The position numbers and the translations under genes are program-made. From Methylopila capsulata (lineage in GTDB: Bacteria > Pseudomonadota > Alphaproteobacteria > Rhizobiales > Methylopilaceae), in assembly GCF_016907975.1 (NCBI RefSeq), contig NZ_JAFBCY010000001.1:496001-560000 (forward strand): a DNA stretch of 64,000 nt, in the 5' to 3' direction. The stretch's first letter is position 1; every line of letters begins with the position of its first letter. Shown one piece after another: positions 27,274 to 38,984 of this stretch. The notes under the pieces were generated by a model. That model did not search any database. It was not told the DNA's origin and saw only the letters and a program-made list of their open reading frames with translations.

Positions 27274-27285
27274 GGGATCGATCCC
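27274..27285. repeat. 12-base perfect palindrome in dodecin/protease gap
   Basis: GGGATCGATCCC lies in the 109-base gap between the dodecin start and the 3' end of the subtilisin-like gene, both on the minus strand. It might be part of a weak terminator or an operator for dodecin. There is nothing else to assign it. Confidence 0.3.
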
Positions 27286-27314
27286 TCGGGCGTCGCTTTT
27301 TGGCCCGGCCGCCG

Positions 27315-28628
27315 TCAGCGCGGGGCCGCCCTCTGGGCCACGCGTTGCGGCGCAGGGCAGACATTGGGCGTGGCGAACGACGTCGCGTCGTACGCCATGA
27401 GCTGACCCTCGGAGCCGTCGCCCTGCGGATCGAAGGCGAGCCGACCTTGCGCGTCGAGCCGGAAGATCGCGTCCGACGGATAGTGCATGTAGGGGCCCTG
27501 CTCCAGCGACCGCGCGACGTTGGCGGAGCTCATCTCGTAACCATAGGCCGCAAGCAGATCGACCGTGCGGTAGAGCCCAGGCTCGAGGTAGCGCCGCAGC
27601 GCCCGCTGGCGATACCCCGGCCCGGCTGGGTCCGGACCCGCGAGAGACGCCGGCACGCGGCGCACGAGCGCGGCCGGATCACGCCCGACGAGCGAGGCGA
27701 TCAGCGCCTTCCGCCCCGGCGCGGTCGCCCCGGCGAAGGCGACGTCGCGACCGCCGGTGAGGCTCAGCCCGCCCGTCGTTTCGCTCAGGACGAACTGCCC
27801 CGGCGCCCAGATCGCGGTCATCTCGGGCGCGCTGGTGTAGGCGGTCTGGCGGCCTGCGGAGTCGAGGGCGCCCACGGCGTAGACGCCGTCATTGAGCGCA
27901 AGCACGTTGACCAGCCCATCTGGCCCGGTGTTGCCGGAGGCTGCGAACACCGGCACGTCGAAGCGCGCCAGCGTCTCCAGCGCGTCGCGCACGATGCGGT
28001 AGGGGTTGCGCGGATCGCCGTCGCCGACGAGCGCCGCCATCACGTCTCCCCGCCGGGCGCGGAGATCCGCCGCGGAGACCGCCTTCTCGGCCGGCAGGGC
28101 GCGATTGACGTCGTCGAGATGGACCGGCAGCACGATGGAGGTGACGACCGCGGCGGGCCTCGCGACTTTGCCGCTCGCCACGTCGCGCGCGAGCGCGGCG
28201 ATATCTCTTGCGAGCGTGAAGGCGTTGAAGACCGGATCGATCTGATAGGTGGTCACCGCGCCGTGGCCGAGCGCGGCGATGGCGGCCACCACGTCTCCGT
28301 GGCTGATGTGCGCGTCGGCGTCGTCGGACGGATCGCCGAGGTCGTCGTCCAGGTTGGCGGGGCGCCCGAAGCTGAAACTATCCAGCACGACGAAGGGCGC
28401 CGGCGAGGCGCAGGCGCTGCGCACCACCGCCTCCACCGCCGCGTCGGCGTAGCGCCGGGGGTCGAAGCTCGGCCCGCGCCAGGCCGGCGGCTGGGCGCTT
28501 TCCGCCGTCCGCGCGTCGCGGTAGGACCCGAACCGCTCGCCGCCGACCACGCCGCCCGCGAGCCCGAGCATCGCCGCGATTGCGACGCTCAGAAGGCCTG
28601 CCGATCGGAGACGCGGCTTGGAAGCCAT
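27315..28628 (-). CDS. Subtilisin-like (S8 family) exported protein
   Basis: A 437-residue protein with an N-terminal hydrophobic segment (SAGLLSVAIAAMLGLAGGVV) that serves as signal peptide or anchor. Candidate S8 residues occur in order: Asp in FVVLDSFSFG, His in HISHGDVVAAIAALGHG, oxyanion Asn in VFAASGNTGPDG, and Ser in YDATSFATPNV. The chain ends only 16 residues after the Ser motif, so the helix that normally follows is short or absent. That makes it an atypical or perhaps inactive member. The start ATG at 28628 has GGAGAGGG upstream. It is divergent from the VasI-like gene. Confidence 0.8.
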   Translation of the reverse strand: MASKPRLRSAGLLSVAIAAMLGLAGGVVGGERFGSYRDARTAESAQPPAWRGPSFDPRRYADAAVEAVVRSACASPAPFVVLDSFSFGRPANLDDDLGDPSDDADAHISHGDVVAAIAALGHGAVTTYQIDPVFNAFTLARDIAALARDVASGKVARPAAVVTSIVLPVHLDDVNRALPAEKAVSAADLRARRGDVMAALVGDGDPRNPYRIVRDALETLARFDVPVFAASGNTGPDGLVNVLALNDGVYAVGALDSAGRQTAYTSAPEMTAIWAPGQFVLSETTGGLSLTGGRDVAFAGATAPGRKALIASLVGRDPAALVRRVPASLAGPDPAGPGYRQRALRRYLEPGLYRTVDLLAAYGYEMSSANVARSLEQGPYMHYPSDAIFRLDAQGRLAFDPQGDGSEGQLMAYDATSFATPNVCPAPQRVAQRAAPR

Positions 28629-28639
28629 ACGATCCCTCT

Positions 28640-28744
28640 CCGCCAATCCTTGCGGGGCGACGCCCCAAGGATGTCGTACGACGACGCCGTGACGCAACGT
28701 ACGACGCCAAGCGTCTCATAGTTTTCTTATGCTGCAAAGCAGCA
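28640..28744. promoter_or_regulatory. Divergent regulatory region with several palindromes
   Basis: The 225-base gap between two exported-protein genes holds three elements. A hairpin has GGGGC opposite GCCCC with flanking CCTT/AAGG (about 28647-28670). Two direct copies of CGTACGACG lie at 28675 and 28698, 23 bases apart, the first inside the palindrome GTCGTACGAC. A perfect palindrome TGCTGC-AAA-GCAGCA lies at 28730-28744. Spacing of about two helical turns between the direct repeats suggests a regulator site. The regulator is unknown. Confidence 0.45.
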
Positions 28745-28853
28745 TTCGCGCGTGACGCTTCGGCGCTCTCTTAAGAAGAACTCGCGCCGACGGTCCAAGA
28801 CCGGACGCCCGGCGTATCCCGGTGCGTCAAGTGCTGACCCGAGGAGGCGTTCC

Positions 28854-29345
28854 ATGCGCAAGGCTATCGTCGTGGCGTCGTGTCTTCTTGCGACCGCAGC
28901 CGCCGCCGGCACGGAGACGCTGGGCGGCTGGACCACCACGTCGGAGCCGGACGACGGACGGGCCACGCTGGTGACGGCGCTCGCCGCCGCGCGCGGCGCC
29001 TCTCAGGACGACCCGTCCTTCCTCATCGTGCGCTGCCTCGGCGGGCGCACCGAAGCGCTCGTCGGGACCGCGGGAGACTGGGGCCTGCCGCGCTCGTCGT
29101 TGGAGGTCGTGACGCAGTCGGGCTCCGGGGCGCAGGAGACGTCGCGCTGGGACGTCTCCACGAACGGCAAGGCGGTGTTTCGGTCCGAGGGGGTCGAGGA
29201 TTTCCTGCGCCGCTTGCCGGACGACGGACGGCTGACGATCGAGGTGCGGGATCGCATCGGGGGCGTTCACGCCAACGCGTTTTCGCTCGAGGGCTTCGGC
29301 GAGGTTCGCGCGCGGGTCGCGTCCGCCTGCGGCTGGACGCCCTGA
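28854..29345 (+). CDS. Exported VasI/TagO-like protein
   Basis: A 163-residue protein with a short signal peptide (MRKAIVVASCLLATAAAAG). The mature domain follows the VasI/TagO pattern of type VI secretion-associated proteins: GGWTTTSEPDDGRATLV, FLIVRCLGGRTEALVGTAGD, SRWDVSTNGKAVFR, then a short helix and a C-terminal ACGW. No type VI secretion genes are in the window, so this may be a stand-alone periplasmic homologue. The start ATG at 28854 follows GAGGAGG. It is divergent from the subtilisin-like gene, and both products are exported. Confidence 0.72.
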   Translation: MRKAIVVASCLLATAAAAGTETLGGWTTTSEPDDGRATLVTALAAARGASQDDPSFLIVRCLGGRTEALVGTAGDWGLPRSSLEVVTQSGSGAQETSRWDVSTNGKAVFRSEGVEDFLRRLPDDGRLTIEVRDRIGGVHANAFSLEGFGEVRARVASACGWTP

Positions 29346-29347
29346 GA

Positions 29348-31920
<2,573 letters not shown>

Positions 31921-31924
<4 letters not shown>

Positions 31925-34068
31925 GCCGTCCGCGCGAGAAGGGTCTCGCGCCGCACAAGGGCGACGAAGTCCTCGGCGGGCATGGGCCGGCCGAAGTAGT
32001 AGCCCTGCACCTCGTCGCAGCCCTCCGCGCGAAGATGCGCGACCTGCGCCGCCGTCTCCACGCCCTCCGCGACCACGTCCAGCCCGAGGCTGTGGCCGAG
32101 GTTGATGATGGCCCTCACGATCGCGGCGTCGTTGACGTCGGCCTTCAGGTTGTGAACGAACGACTTGTCGATCTTCAGTCGGTTCACGGGGAAGTTCTTC
32201 ACGTAGGCGAGCGAGGAGTACCCGGTTCCGAAGTCGTCGATCGAGAACGTCACGCCTTGCTGCTGCAGCGCCTTGATCTGCGCGACCACGAGGTCGGTGT
32301 CCTGCAGCAGGATGGTCTCGGTCAGCTCCAGTTCGAGCAGGGAGGGTTCGAGCCCGGAGGCGGCGATGGCGTCCATCACGACCTTCTGGACGTCCTGCTT
32401 GCGGAACTGCACCGCCGAGAGGTTCACGGCGACGCGGAGCGGCGGCAGGCCGGCCTTCCGCCAGGCCGCGGCCTGCTGGCACGCGTTATTCAGCACCCAT
32501 TCGTTGATGGGGATGATCAGGCCGGTCTCCTCCGCGCTGGGCAGGAAGTCGCCCGGCGGCACCAAGTCCCCGTCCTCGCGCCGCCAGCGGATCAACGCCT
32601 CGGCGCCGAGGATGCGTCCGGATTCGAGATCGACCTGCGGCTGGAAATGCAGCACGAATTCGTCGCGCGCCAACGCCCGGCGCAGGTCGCTCTCAAGGAC
32701 GGTGATCGCCCGGGCCGTCGTGTCCATATCGACTTCGAACACGCGGAAGCCGTCGCGGCCGTCGGCCTTGGCGCGGTACATCGCGATGTCGGCGCGCTTC
32801 AGCAGTTCCTCGAAGTCGAAGGCGCTGTCGGGAAACAGCGCGATGCCGATGCTGACGGACGTCGTCACCTCCTCGCCGTCGAAGACGAAGGGCGCTGACA
32901 GCGCAGCGCGGACGCGGCGTGCGAGTTCCTTGGCGTGGTCCACATGGACGACGTTGGTCTGCAGAATCGCGAACTCGTCCCCGCCGAGCCGCGCGACGGC
33001 GTCGGTCTCGCGCACGGTTCCGCGCAGACGGTCGGACACCGCTTTCAGCAGCCGGTCGCCGACGTGATGGCCCAGCACGTCGTTGATCGCCTTGAACCGG
33101 TCGAGATCGAAAAGATGCAGCGCGAACTTGGTGTCGTTGCGCCGCGCGTGGGCGATCTCGTGCCGCACGCGGTCCTGCAGCAGCGCGCGGTTGGGCAGGT
33201 CGGTCAGCGCGTCGTGGTGCGCGAGGTGGCGAAGGTGCCCTTCGGCGCGCTTGCGGTCGGTGATGTCGAGCGCGGTCGTCAGCACGGCGACGATCTCGCC
33301 GCCGCCGTCGCGCAGCGGCGATTTCGTGGTCAGGAAATGTCGCCGTTCGCCGGAGCGGGCGACGAACTCCTCCTCGTAGCTCGGCAGAGCCGCACCGCTC
33401 TCGCAGATCAAACGGTCGAGCGAGGCGCTGCGGCCGCCCTGCTCCGGTCCGAACATCTCGACCGCCGTGCGCCCGAGCAGCTCCTGCGGCTCCACGCCCT
33501 TCATGGCGGCCTGGTAGGCGTTGACGAAGATGCAGCGCCCGGAACGGTCGGTCGCGCTAATCAGCGCCGGCACGGTGTCGATGACCTGCGCCAGCCGCTC
33601 GGAGCTGTCCCGCAAGGCCTTCTCATGATCGCGCTCGCTCGACCGAAGCTCGCGCTCGAGCGACAGGGCGCGGCTGGCGATCAGCAGCTGCTGGCGACGC
33701 ATCTTGAGGAGATTGCGCGCGCGCGTGAGAAACTCGTGGTGATCGACCGGGCTCTGCAGGAAGTCGGTCGCGCCGGCCTCCAGCGCGTTCAGCCGGAAAC
33801 TGCGCTCCTCGTAGACCGTGAGGACCACGACGGGCACGTCCGCGCAGCCGTCCAGGGCGCGAAAGCGGCGGGTAAACTCGGCGCCGTCCAGTTCCGGCAT
33901 CTTGTAGTCGGTGATGACGAGATCGGGCGTGTTGCCCGCGAGCCAGGCCAGGGCTTCGACAGGGGCGCCGAACGATCGAACGACCACCCCGCCTTCAATC
34001 GAAGCGGCCAGCTTCGCGAAGATGTTCCGGTTCGTAATACGATCGTCGACGATGACAACGAGCGCCAT
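31921..34068 (-). CDS. Response regulator with PAS, GGDEF and EAL domains (c-di-GMP turnover)
   Basis: A 715-residue cytoplasmic protein. REC domain (residues about 1-120) has VIVDDR and the phospho-acceptor Asp in LVITDYKMPELDG. A coiled segment follows, then a PAS domain (about 165-285) with a DITDRKRAE ending. The GGDEF domain has an intact LGGDEFAI near residue 385, and the EAL domain has GAEALIRW, DDFGTGYSSL and EGVE, all intact. Both synthesis and breakdown of c-di-GMP are therefore possible. It is translationally coupled to the RpfC-like kinase, its likely phosphodonor. In the classical Rpf system the partner is an HD-GYP protein (RpfG), so this is a variant pairing. Confidence 0.93.
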
Positions 34069-34215
34069 GGATGACGTCCCATGCCTTCCTTTCGCACCGG
34101 GCCGCCCGCCGGGACGGTCGCGCGGGCCGAGTGATCGAGATAAGTAGTCGACCTCAGCTTAAGGAAACGAGAATCACGATGCGAGCGCGGACGTGGATCG
34201 AAGTCGAATTTCTAT

Positions 34216-34234
34216 CTTCCGAACCGTTCGGAAG
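34216..34234. promoter_or_regulatory. Perfect 19-base palindrome in divergent gap
   Basis: CTTCCGAAC-C-GTTCGGAAG, flanked by TCTAT on both sides, lies in AT-richer DNA between the divergent REC-PAS-GGDEF-EAL and flavoprotein genes, 32 bases before the flavoprotein start. It has the form of a dimeric-regulator operator. It is not followed by a T-run adequate for a terminator, and no gene ends here. Confidence 0.5.
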
Positions 34235-34265
34235 TCTATTCCTCTTTAGCGTTCGCTGAAGTTCC

Positions 34266-35471
34266 ATGACAGCGCAAGCACTCGTCATCGGCGGCGGCCC
34301 CTCTGGCCTGATGGCGGCGGAAACGCTCGTCGCCTCCGGACTGCACGTCCGAGTCATCGACCGAATGCCGTCGCTTGCGCGAAAGTTCCTGCTCGCCGGG
34401 CGGGGCGGACTGAACCTCACGCACTCCGAGCCGCTGGAGCGCCTGCTCGAGCGGTACGGACCGGCGCGTCCGCGGCTGGAGCGCGCCCTCCGCGACTTTC
34501 CGCCGGACCGGCTCGTGCGCTGGTGCGAGGACCTCGAGCTCGAGACCTTCGTCGGGTCGAGCGGACGCGTGTTTCCTAAGACCCTGAAGGCCTCGCCTCT
34601 GCTTCGGGCCTGGTTGCGCCGGCTTGAGGCGCAGGGCGCGTCGTTCGCCCTGCGGCGGCGCTGGACGGGCTGGTCCGATGACGGCGCGCTGACGTTCGAA
34701 GGGCCTGAGGGCGGCGAGACCGCGCGGCCGGACGTCGTTGTGCTCGCGCTCGGCGGCGCGAGCTGGCCGCGGCTTGGCGCGGACGGCGCCTGGACCGGCG
34801 CGCTCGAGGCGGCCGGGGTCGCCGTCGCTCCGCTCGCGCCCGCGAACTGCGGCTTTCGCGTCGGCTGGTCGAGCTTCTTCGCCGAACGCTTCGCGGGGCA
34901 GCCGCTGAAGCGCATCGCCCTGACGTTCGACGGCGAGACCCGCCGCGGCGAGGCGCTGGTCACCGGCGACGGGATCGAAGGCGGGCTGGTCTATGCGTTC
35001 TCCGCCCCGCTTCGGGACGCGATCGCGCGCGACGGCTCCGCGACGGCGGCCCTCGACCTGCGGCCGGACCTCGCTGAAGCCGACCTCGCCGCCCGCATCG
35101 GCGCCGGCCGCGGGGACCGGTCGCTGTCAACGCATCTCCGCAAGGCCGCGGGCCTGCCCCCGGTCTGCGTCGCGCTTCTGCGGGAGGGTGGCGATCTCCC
35201 CCGTGAGCCGGATGCGCTCGCGCGGCGGATCAAGGCGACGCCGCTCCAGCTGGTCGCCCCGCAGGGCCTCGCCCGCGCGATCTCGACCGCCGGAGGGGTG
35301 CGGTTCGACGAGCTCGACGAGCGGTTCATGTTGACGCGACGGCCCGGCGTGTTCGTCGCCGGCGAGATGCTGGACTGGGAGGCGCCGACCGGGGGCTACC
35401 TGCTCCAGGCCTGTTTCGCGACCGGCCGCGCCGCCGCCGAGGGAGCCGCCGCCTGGATGCGGCCGGGGTAG
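34266..35471 (+). CDS. FAD-dependent flavoprotein, HI0933/TIGR03862 family
   Basis: A 401-residue protein with an N-terminal FAD-binding Rossmann motif, LVIGGGPSGLMAAETL, and the family block KFLLAGRGGLNLTHSEPLER. The second family signature is SSGRVFPKTLKASPLLRAWL. Near the C-terminus GVFVAGEMLDWEAPTGGYLL binds the flavin. The family (sometimes called PP_4765 type, similar to BaiN/HI0933) is widespread, with redox function mostly unknown. No partner gene is adjacent; it is divergent from the c-di-GMP regulator. Confidence 0.92.
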   Translation: MTAQALVIGGGPSGLMAAETLVASGLHVRVIDRMPSLARKFLLAGRGGLNLTHSEPLERLLERYGPARPRLERALRDFPPDRLVRWCEDLELETFVGSSGRVFPKTLKASPLLRAWLRRLEAQGASFALRRRWTGWSDDGALTFEGPEGGETARPDVVVLALGGASWPRLGADGAWTGALEAAGVAVAPLAPANCGFRVGWSSFFAERFAGQPLKRIALTFDGETRRGEALVTGDGIEGGLVYAFSAPLRDAIARDGSATAALDLRPDLAEADLAARIGAGRGDRSLSTHLRKAAGLPPVCVALLREGGDLPREPDALARRIKATPLQLVAPQGLARAISTAGGVRFDELDERFMLTRRPGVFVAGEMLDWEAPTGGYLLQACFATGRAAAEGAAAWMRPG

Positions 35472-35536
35472 AAGCGCGGCGCTTGTTCTCACCGCATCCC
35501 TAGGACCCGGCTCCGCCTTAAGCCCGTCTCCGCCGC

Positions 35537-35980
35537 TCAGGCCTTCTTGCGCCAGCGGCCGTCATCGTCCTGCTGCCAATAGGTCAGGGCGTGGCCGCCG
35601 GCCTTCAGCGTCTTCCATTGCGCGCGGGCGGCGTCGAGCGCGTCGGGGTCATGCCCGTCGAACAGCACCAGCGCGCGCTCGTAAGGCGCGAGGTCGGGAG
35701 GCTCGGCGCCGTCGACCAGCACGCGCACCGCGGCGCCGTTGGGGTTGCCGTCCGAGGTCGTCAGCCAGATCGGCTCCTCCGCTCCCTCGGCGTCGGCGCC
35801 GTGGGGCAGGAAGCTCTCGTCGGAGTAGGTCCACAAGGCGTCGTCGAGCGCGGAAACCCGTTCCGGCGCGGAGGCTTGGACGACGACCTTCCACTTCCGC
35901 TCGAGGCACTTCTCAAGCAGCGCCGGCAGCGCCTTGTCCAGGGGCTGGCGCGTGAGGTGGTAAAAGAAGATCTCGGTCAT
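35537..35980 (-). CDS. holC: DNA polymerase III subunit chi
   Basis: A 147-residue clamp-loader accessory subunit that links the replisome to single-strand binding protein. The N-terminal TEIFFYHLTRQPLDKALPAL and the following EKCLERKWKVVVQ are typical. WTYSDESFLPHG and the PIWLTTSDGNPNGA strand are conserved in the family. The start ATG at 35980 has GGGGGAGAG upstream, and the longer frame from 36046 runs through an intergenic repeat. It lies downstream of pepA, the usual pairing in this order and in gamma-proteobacteria. Confidence 0.93.
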   Translation of the reverse strand: MTEIFFYHLTRQPLDKALPALLEKCLERKWKVVVQASAPERVSALDDALWTYSDESFLPHGADAEGAEEPIWLTTSDGNPNGAAVRVLVDGAEPPDLAPYERALVLFDGHDPDALDAARAQWKTLKAGGHALTYWQQDDDGRWRKKA

Positions 35981-36017
35981 AGGCGCTCTCCCCCTACGAA
36001 CCGGTCCCGAACGAGAC

Positions 36018-36096
36018 GGGTCCTCCGGCTTGACCGGAGGACCCATGCCGAACGTCGAGCGCGACGTCGGACATGGATGGTCCGGTCAAGCCGGAC
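36018..36096. repeat. Composite palindromic repeat between pepA and holC
   Basis: Two hairpins are visible: GGGTCCTCCGG-CTTGA-CCGGAGGACCC (11-base perfect arms, 36018-36044) and GTCCGG-TCAAG-CCGGAC (36080-36096). The cores are reverse complements of each other, and together they form one imperfect palindrome of about 80 bases centred near 36058. This is the form of rhizobial intergenic repeats. Confidence 0.75.
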
Positions 36097-36128
36097 GATG
36101 ACGCCTGATCGGGACGCGCACCGTCGCG

Positions 36129-37637
36129 TCACTCCTCGTAATAGTCCTTCACCAGCCGATCGAGCAGCCGCACGCCCCAGCCGGAGCCCCAGCTGCGGTT
36201 GATGTCGCTCGCGGGCGAGCCCATTCCGGTGCCGGCGATGTCGAGATGCGCCCAGGGCGTGTCGTTGACGTGCCGCTTGAGGAACTGGGCCGCGGTGATC
36301 GAGCCGCCATGGCGGCCGCCGGTCTGCTTCATGTCGGCGAACTTCGAGTCGATCAGCTTGTCGAACTCGGGACCCATCGGCATGCGCCACACCTTCTCGC
36401 CGGTGGCGAGGCCGGTCTTGTAGAGCCGCTCCGACAGATCGTCGTCGTTCGAGAACAGGCCGGCGTTGTCGACGCCGAGCGCGACCAGGATCGCGCCGGT
36501 CAGCGTCGCGAGGTCGACCATGAACTTCGGCTTGAAGCGATCCTGAACGTGCCACAGCACGTCGGCCAGCACGAGCCGCCCTTCCGCGTCGGTGTTGATG
36601 ATCTCGATGGTCTGGCCGGAGAGGCCGGTGATGATGTCCCCGGGGCGGTAGGCGTTTCCGTCCGGCATGTTCTCGACGCAGCCGATCGCGCCGATGACGT
36701 TGACCTTGGCCTTGCGCGAGGCGAGCGCGTGCATGAGGCCGACGACGCAGGCGGCGCCCGCCATGTCGCCCTTCATGTCCTCCATGCCGGCCGAAGGCTT
36801 GATGGAGATGCCGCCGGTGTCGAAGATCACGCCCTTGCCGACGAAGGCGACGGGCCGGGCGTCCTTATCCTTCGCGCCGTTCCAGCGCATGATGGCGACG
36901 CGGCTCTCCTGGCTGGAGCCCTGCCCCACCGCAAGCAGCGCGCCGAAGCCCGCCTTCTTCAGCTCCTTCTCGCCGAGAATCTCGACCTCGACGCCGAGCT
37001 TCTCCAAGCCTTGCGCGCGCCGGGCGAACTCGCTCGGGGTCAGCACGTTCGGCGGCTCGTTCACGAGCGTGCGGGCGGTCTCCACGCCCTCGGCGAGGCC
37101 TTCCTTCAGCTTCCAGGCCTTCTTGGCCGCCGATTCGTCGGCGACGGCGAACGTCGCCTTGGCGAGGCCGGCCGCGTCGTCGTCCTTCTTCTTGGTCTTG
37201 TACTGGTCGAAGGCGTAGCCGCGCAGGCGGAAGCCGAGAGCGACGTCGGAGACGGCTTCGGCCTCGATCCCGGCGACGGCGTCGAGCAGGACGGTGACGC
37301 TCTCCGCGAAGGTCGGTAGCTTACCGCGGATCTGGCCGCCGAGCTTGACCCAGTCGGTCGGCTCCTTGCCGTCACCGAGGCCGACGACGATCAGGCGCTC
37401 CACGCCGGGCAGCGCCGGGGAGAGCAGCTCGAAAGCGGCGCCCTGGCGGGCCTTAAAGCGCTCCGCGCCGGCGGCCGCGCTCAGCGTTCCGAGGATCGGC
37501 GCCAGGAACTCCGCGGTCGCGTCGCCGAAGGCGAGGTCCGGCCCGGCCAGCGCCACGACGACGCCGCTCGCCCCCGCGCTCAGCTTCTGGAAGCCGATCT
37601 TGATCGGCCCGCGGGACTGGTCGGAGCTCTTGGACAT
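36129..37637 (-). CDS. pepA: Leucyl aminopeptidase (cytosol aminopeptidase, M17)
   Basis: A 502-residue cytoplasmic, two-metal aminopeptidase that trims N-terminal residues and in some bacteria also binds DNA. The family signature [17 protein letters not shown] is present near residue 350. Metal and substrate residues occur in [19 protein letters not shown] and [17 protein letters not shown] lies four codons upstream, but AAGGAG abuts it, so the ATG at 37637 is preferred. It is divergent from lptF and followed by holC. Confidence 0.96.
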   Translation of the reverse strand: MSKSSDQSRGPIKIGFQKLSAGASGVVVALAGPDLAFGDATAEFLAPILGTLSAAAGAERFKARQGAAFELLSPALPGVERLIVVGLGDGKEPTDWVKLGGQIRGKLPTFAESVTVLLDAVAGIEAEAVSDVALGFRLRGYAFDQYKTKKKDDDAAGLAKATFAVADESAAKKAWKLKEGLAEGVETARTLVNEPPNVLTPSEFARRAQGLEKLGVEVEILGEKELKKAGFGALLAVGQGSSQESRVAIMRWNGAKDKDARPVAFVGKGVIFDTGGISIKPSAGMEDMKGDMAGAACVVGLMHALASRKAKVNVIGAIGCVENMPDGNAYRPGDIITGLSGQTIEIINTDAEGRLVLADVLWHVQDRFKPKFMVDLATLTGAILVALGVDNAGLFSNDDDLSERLYKTGLATGEKVWRMPMGPEFDKLIDSKFADMKQTGGRHGGSITAAQFLKRHVNDTPWAHLDIAGTGMGSPASDINRSWGSGWGVRLLDRLVKDYYEE

Positions 37638-37850
37638 CGGAAGCGACACTCCTTGACTGCGTTCGCGCGCTCGAAGATCGCGCGCTACGCCGGGTTGTCC
37701 TCATCTATACGAGGCGACCGCCGCATGAAAGCGCCCGCGACCGCGTCGCGCAGGGGGCCCGCTTGCGTTTCGCTTCGAACCGGCTTTGAAGTGGCGGCGG
37801 GACGCGTTCGTGACCGCAGCAGGTGCGGCCGCGCGGTCGATCGTGAGCGC

Positions 37851-38984
37851 ATGCCGGTTCTGGAACGCTACATTTTCGGCCTGACGGCGAAGGCCTTCGT
37901 CGCGAGCCTCATCATCCTGACGGCGGTGATCTGGACGACGCAGGCGCTGCGCGAGCTGGACGTGGTGACGGCGCAGGGCCAGACGATCTGGATCTTCCTG
38001 CTGATCACCGGCCTCACCATTCCCTCGCTGTCCGTGATCCTCGCGCCGATCGCGCTGTTCGGCGCGGCCGTCTGGTCGCTGAACCGTCTGAACGCCGATT
38101 CCGAACTGGTGGTGATGTCCGGCGCCGGCGTCGGCCCGGCCCGGCTGCTGCGGCCTTTGATGGCGCTGACGCTGATGGTCTCGGTCGTCGTCGGGATGAT
38201 GAGCGTCTGGGCCATCCCGGAATCGCTCAGGGCGCTCCGCTTCCAGCTGACGCAGGTGCGCGCCGACGTGGTCGCCAACATCCTGCGCGAGGGCCAGTTC
38301 ACGCCGATCGAACAGGGGCTCGTCGTCCACGTCCGGGAGCGCCGCGGCGGCGCGCTGCTCGGGATCTTCGTGCAGGACACGCGCGACGCGCCCCAGGAGG
38401 TGACCTACCTCGCCGAGCGCGGCCAGATCGTCGAGGAGCAGGGCTCGACCTTCCTCGTGCTGGAGAACGGCTCGGTCCAGCGGCGGGAGGCGCCCGACAA
38501 GGACCCGGCGATCGTCGTGTTCCAGCGTTACGCCTTCGATCTCTCGCCCTTCACCGGCCTGAGCGAGGTCACATCCTATAAACCACGCGAGCGCTACACT
38601 TCGGAACTCGCGGCGCCGGACGTGAACGACGCGGCCTACAAGGCCCAGCCCGGCCGGTTCCGCGCCGAACTGCACGAACGGCTCGTCAATCCCTTGTACC
38701 CGCTCGCGTTCATGTTGATCGCCTTCGCCGCCATCGGCCGCCCAAGGACCACGCGCCAGACGCGGGCCTATGGCGTGCTGGGCGCGATCGCGGCCATGGC
38801 GGCGCTGCGGATCGCGGGTCTCGGAGCCACCAACCTGCTGGTCGCCACCCCCTACGCCGCGCTCGCCGTGTACGGGCTCCCGATCGGCGCCGGCGCCGCG
38901 GCGCTGTGGCTCGCCTTCGGGCGCAGGCCGCGCTCTCCGGCGCCGCCCGTCTCCTCCCCCCTCGCCGCCGCGGCCAGCGCGTGA
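37851..38984 (+). CDS. lptF: LPS export ABC transporter permease LptF
   Basis: A 377-residue inner-membrane subunit of the LptB2FG transporter, which extracts lipopolysaccharide for export across the periplasm. The N-terminal MPVLERYIFGLTAKAF and the LNADSELVVMSGAGVG coupling helix are typical of LptF/LptG. A periplasmic beta-jellyroll region (about residues 125-270) lies between two sets of three membrane helices. A GTGA overlap joins it to lptG. It is the first gene of the lptF-lptG-lptD-surA-pdxA-rsmA run, divergent from pepA. Confidence 0.94.
   Translation: MPVLERYIFGLTAKAFVASLIILTAVIWTTQALRELDVVTAQGQTIWIFLLITGLTIPSLSVILAPIALFGAAVWSLNRLNADSELVVMSGAGVGPARLLRPLMALTLMVSVVVGMMSVWAIPESLRALRFQLTQVRADVVANILREGQFTPIEQGLVVHVRERRGGALLGIFVQDTRDAPQEVTYLAERGQIVEEQGSTFLVLENGSVQRREAPDKDPAIVVFQRYAFDLSPFTGLSEVTSYKPRERYTSELAAPDVNDAAYKAQPGRFRAELHERLVNPLYPLAFMLIAFAAIGRPRTTRQTRAYGVLGAIAAMAALRIAGLGATNLLVATPYAALAVYGLPIGAGAAALWLAFGRRPRSPAPPVSSPLAAAASA

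Noticed and set aside
28854-29345. Type VI secretion locus suggested by the VasI/TagO-like gene
   Set aside because: No Tss, Hcp, VgrG or ClpV genes occur in the window.
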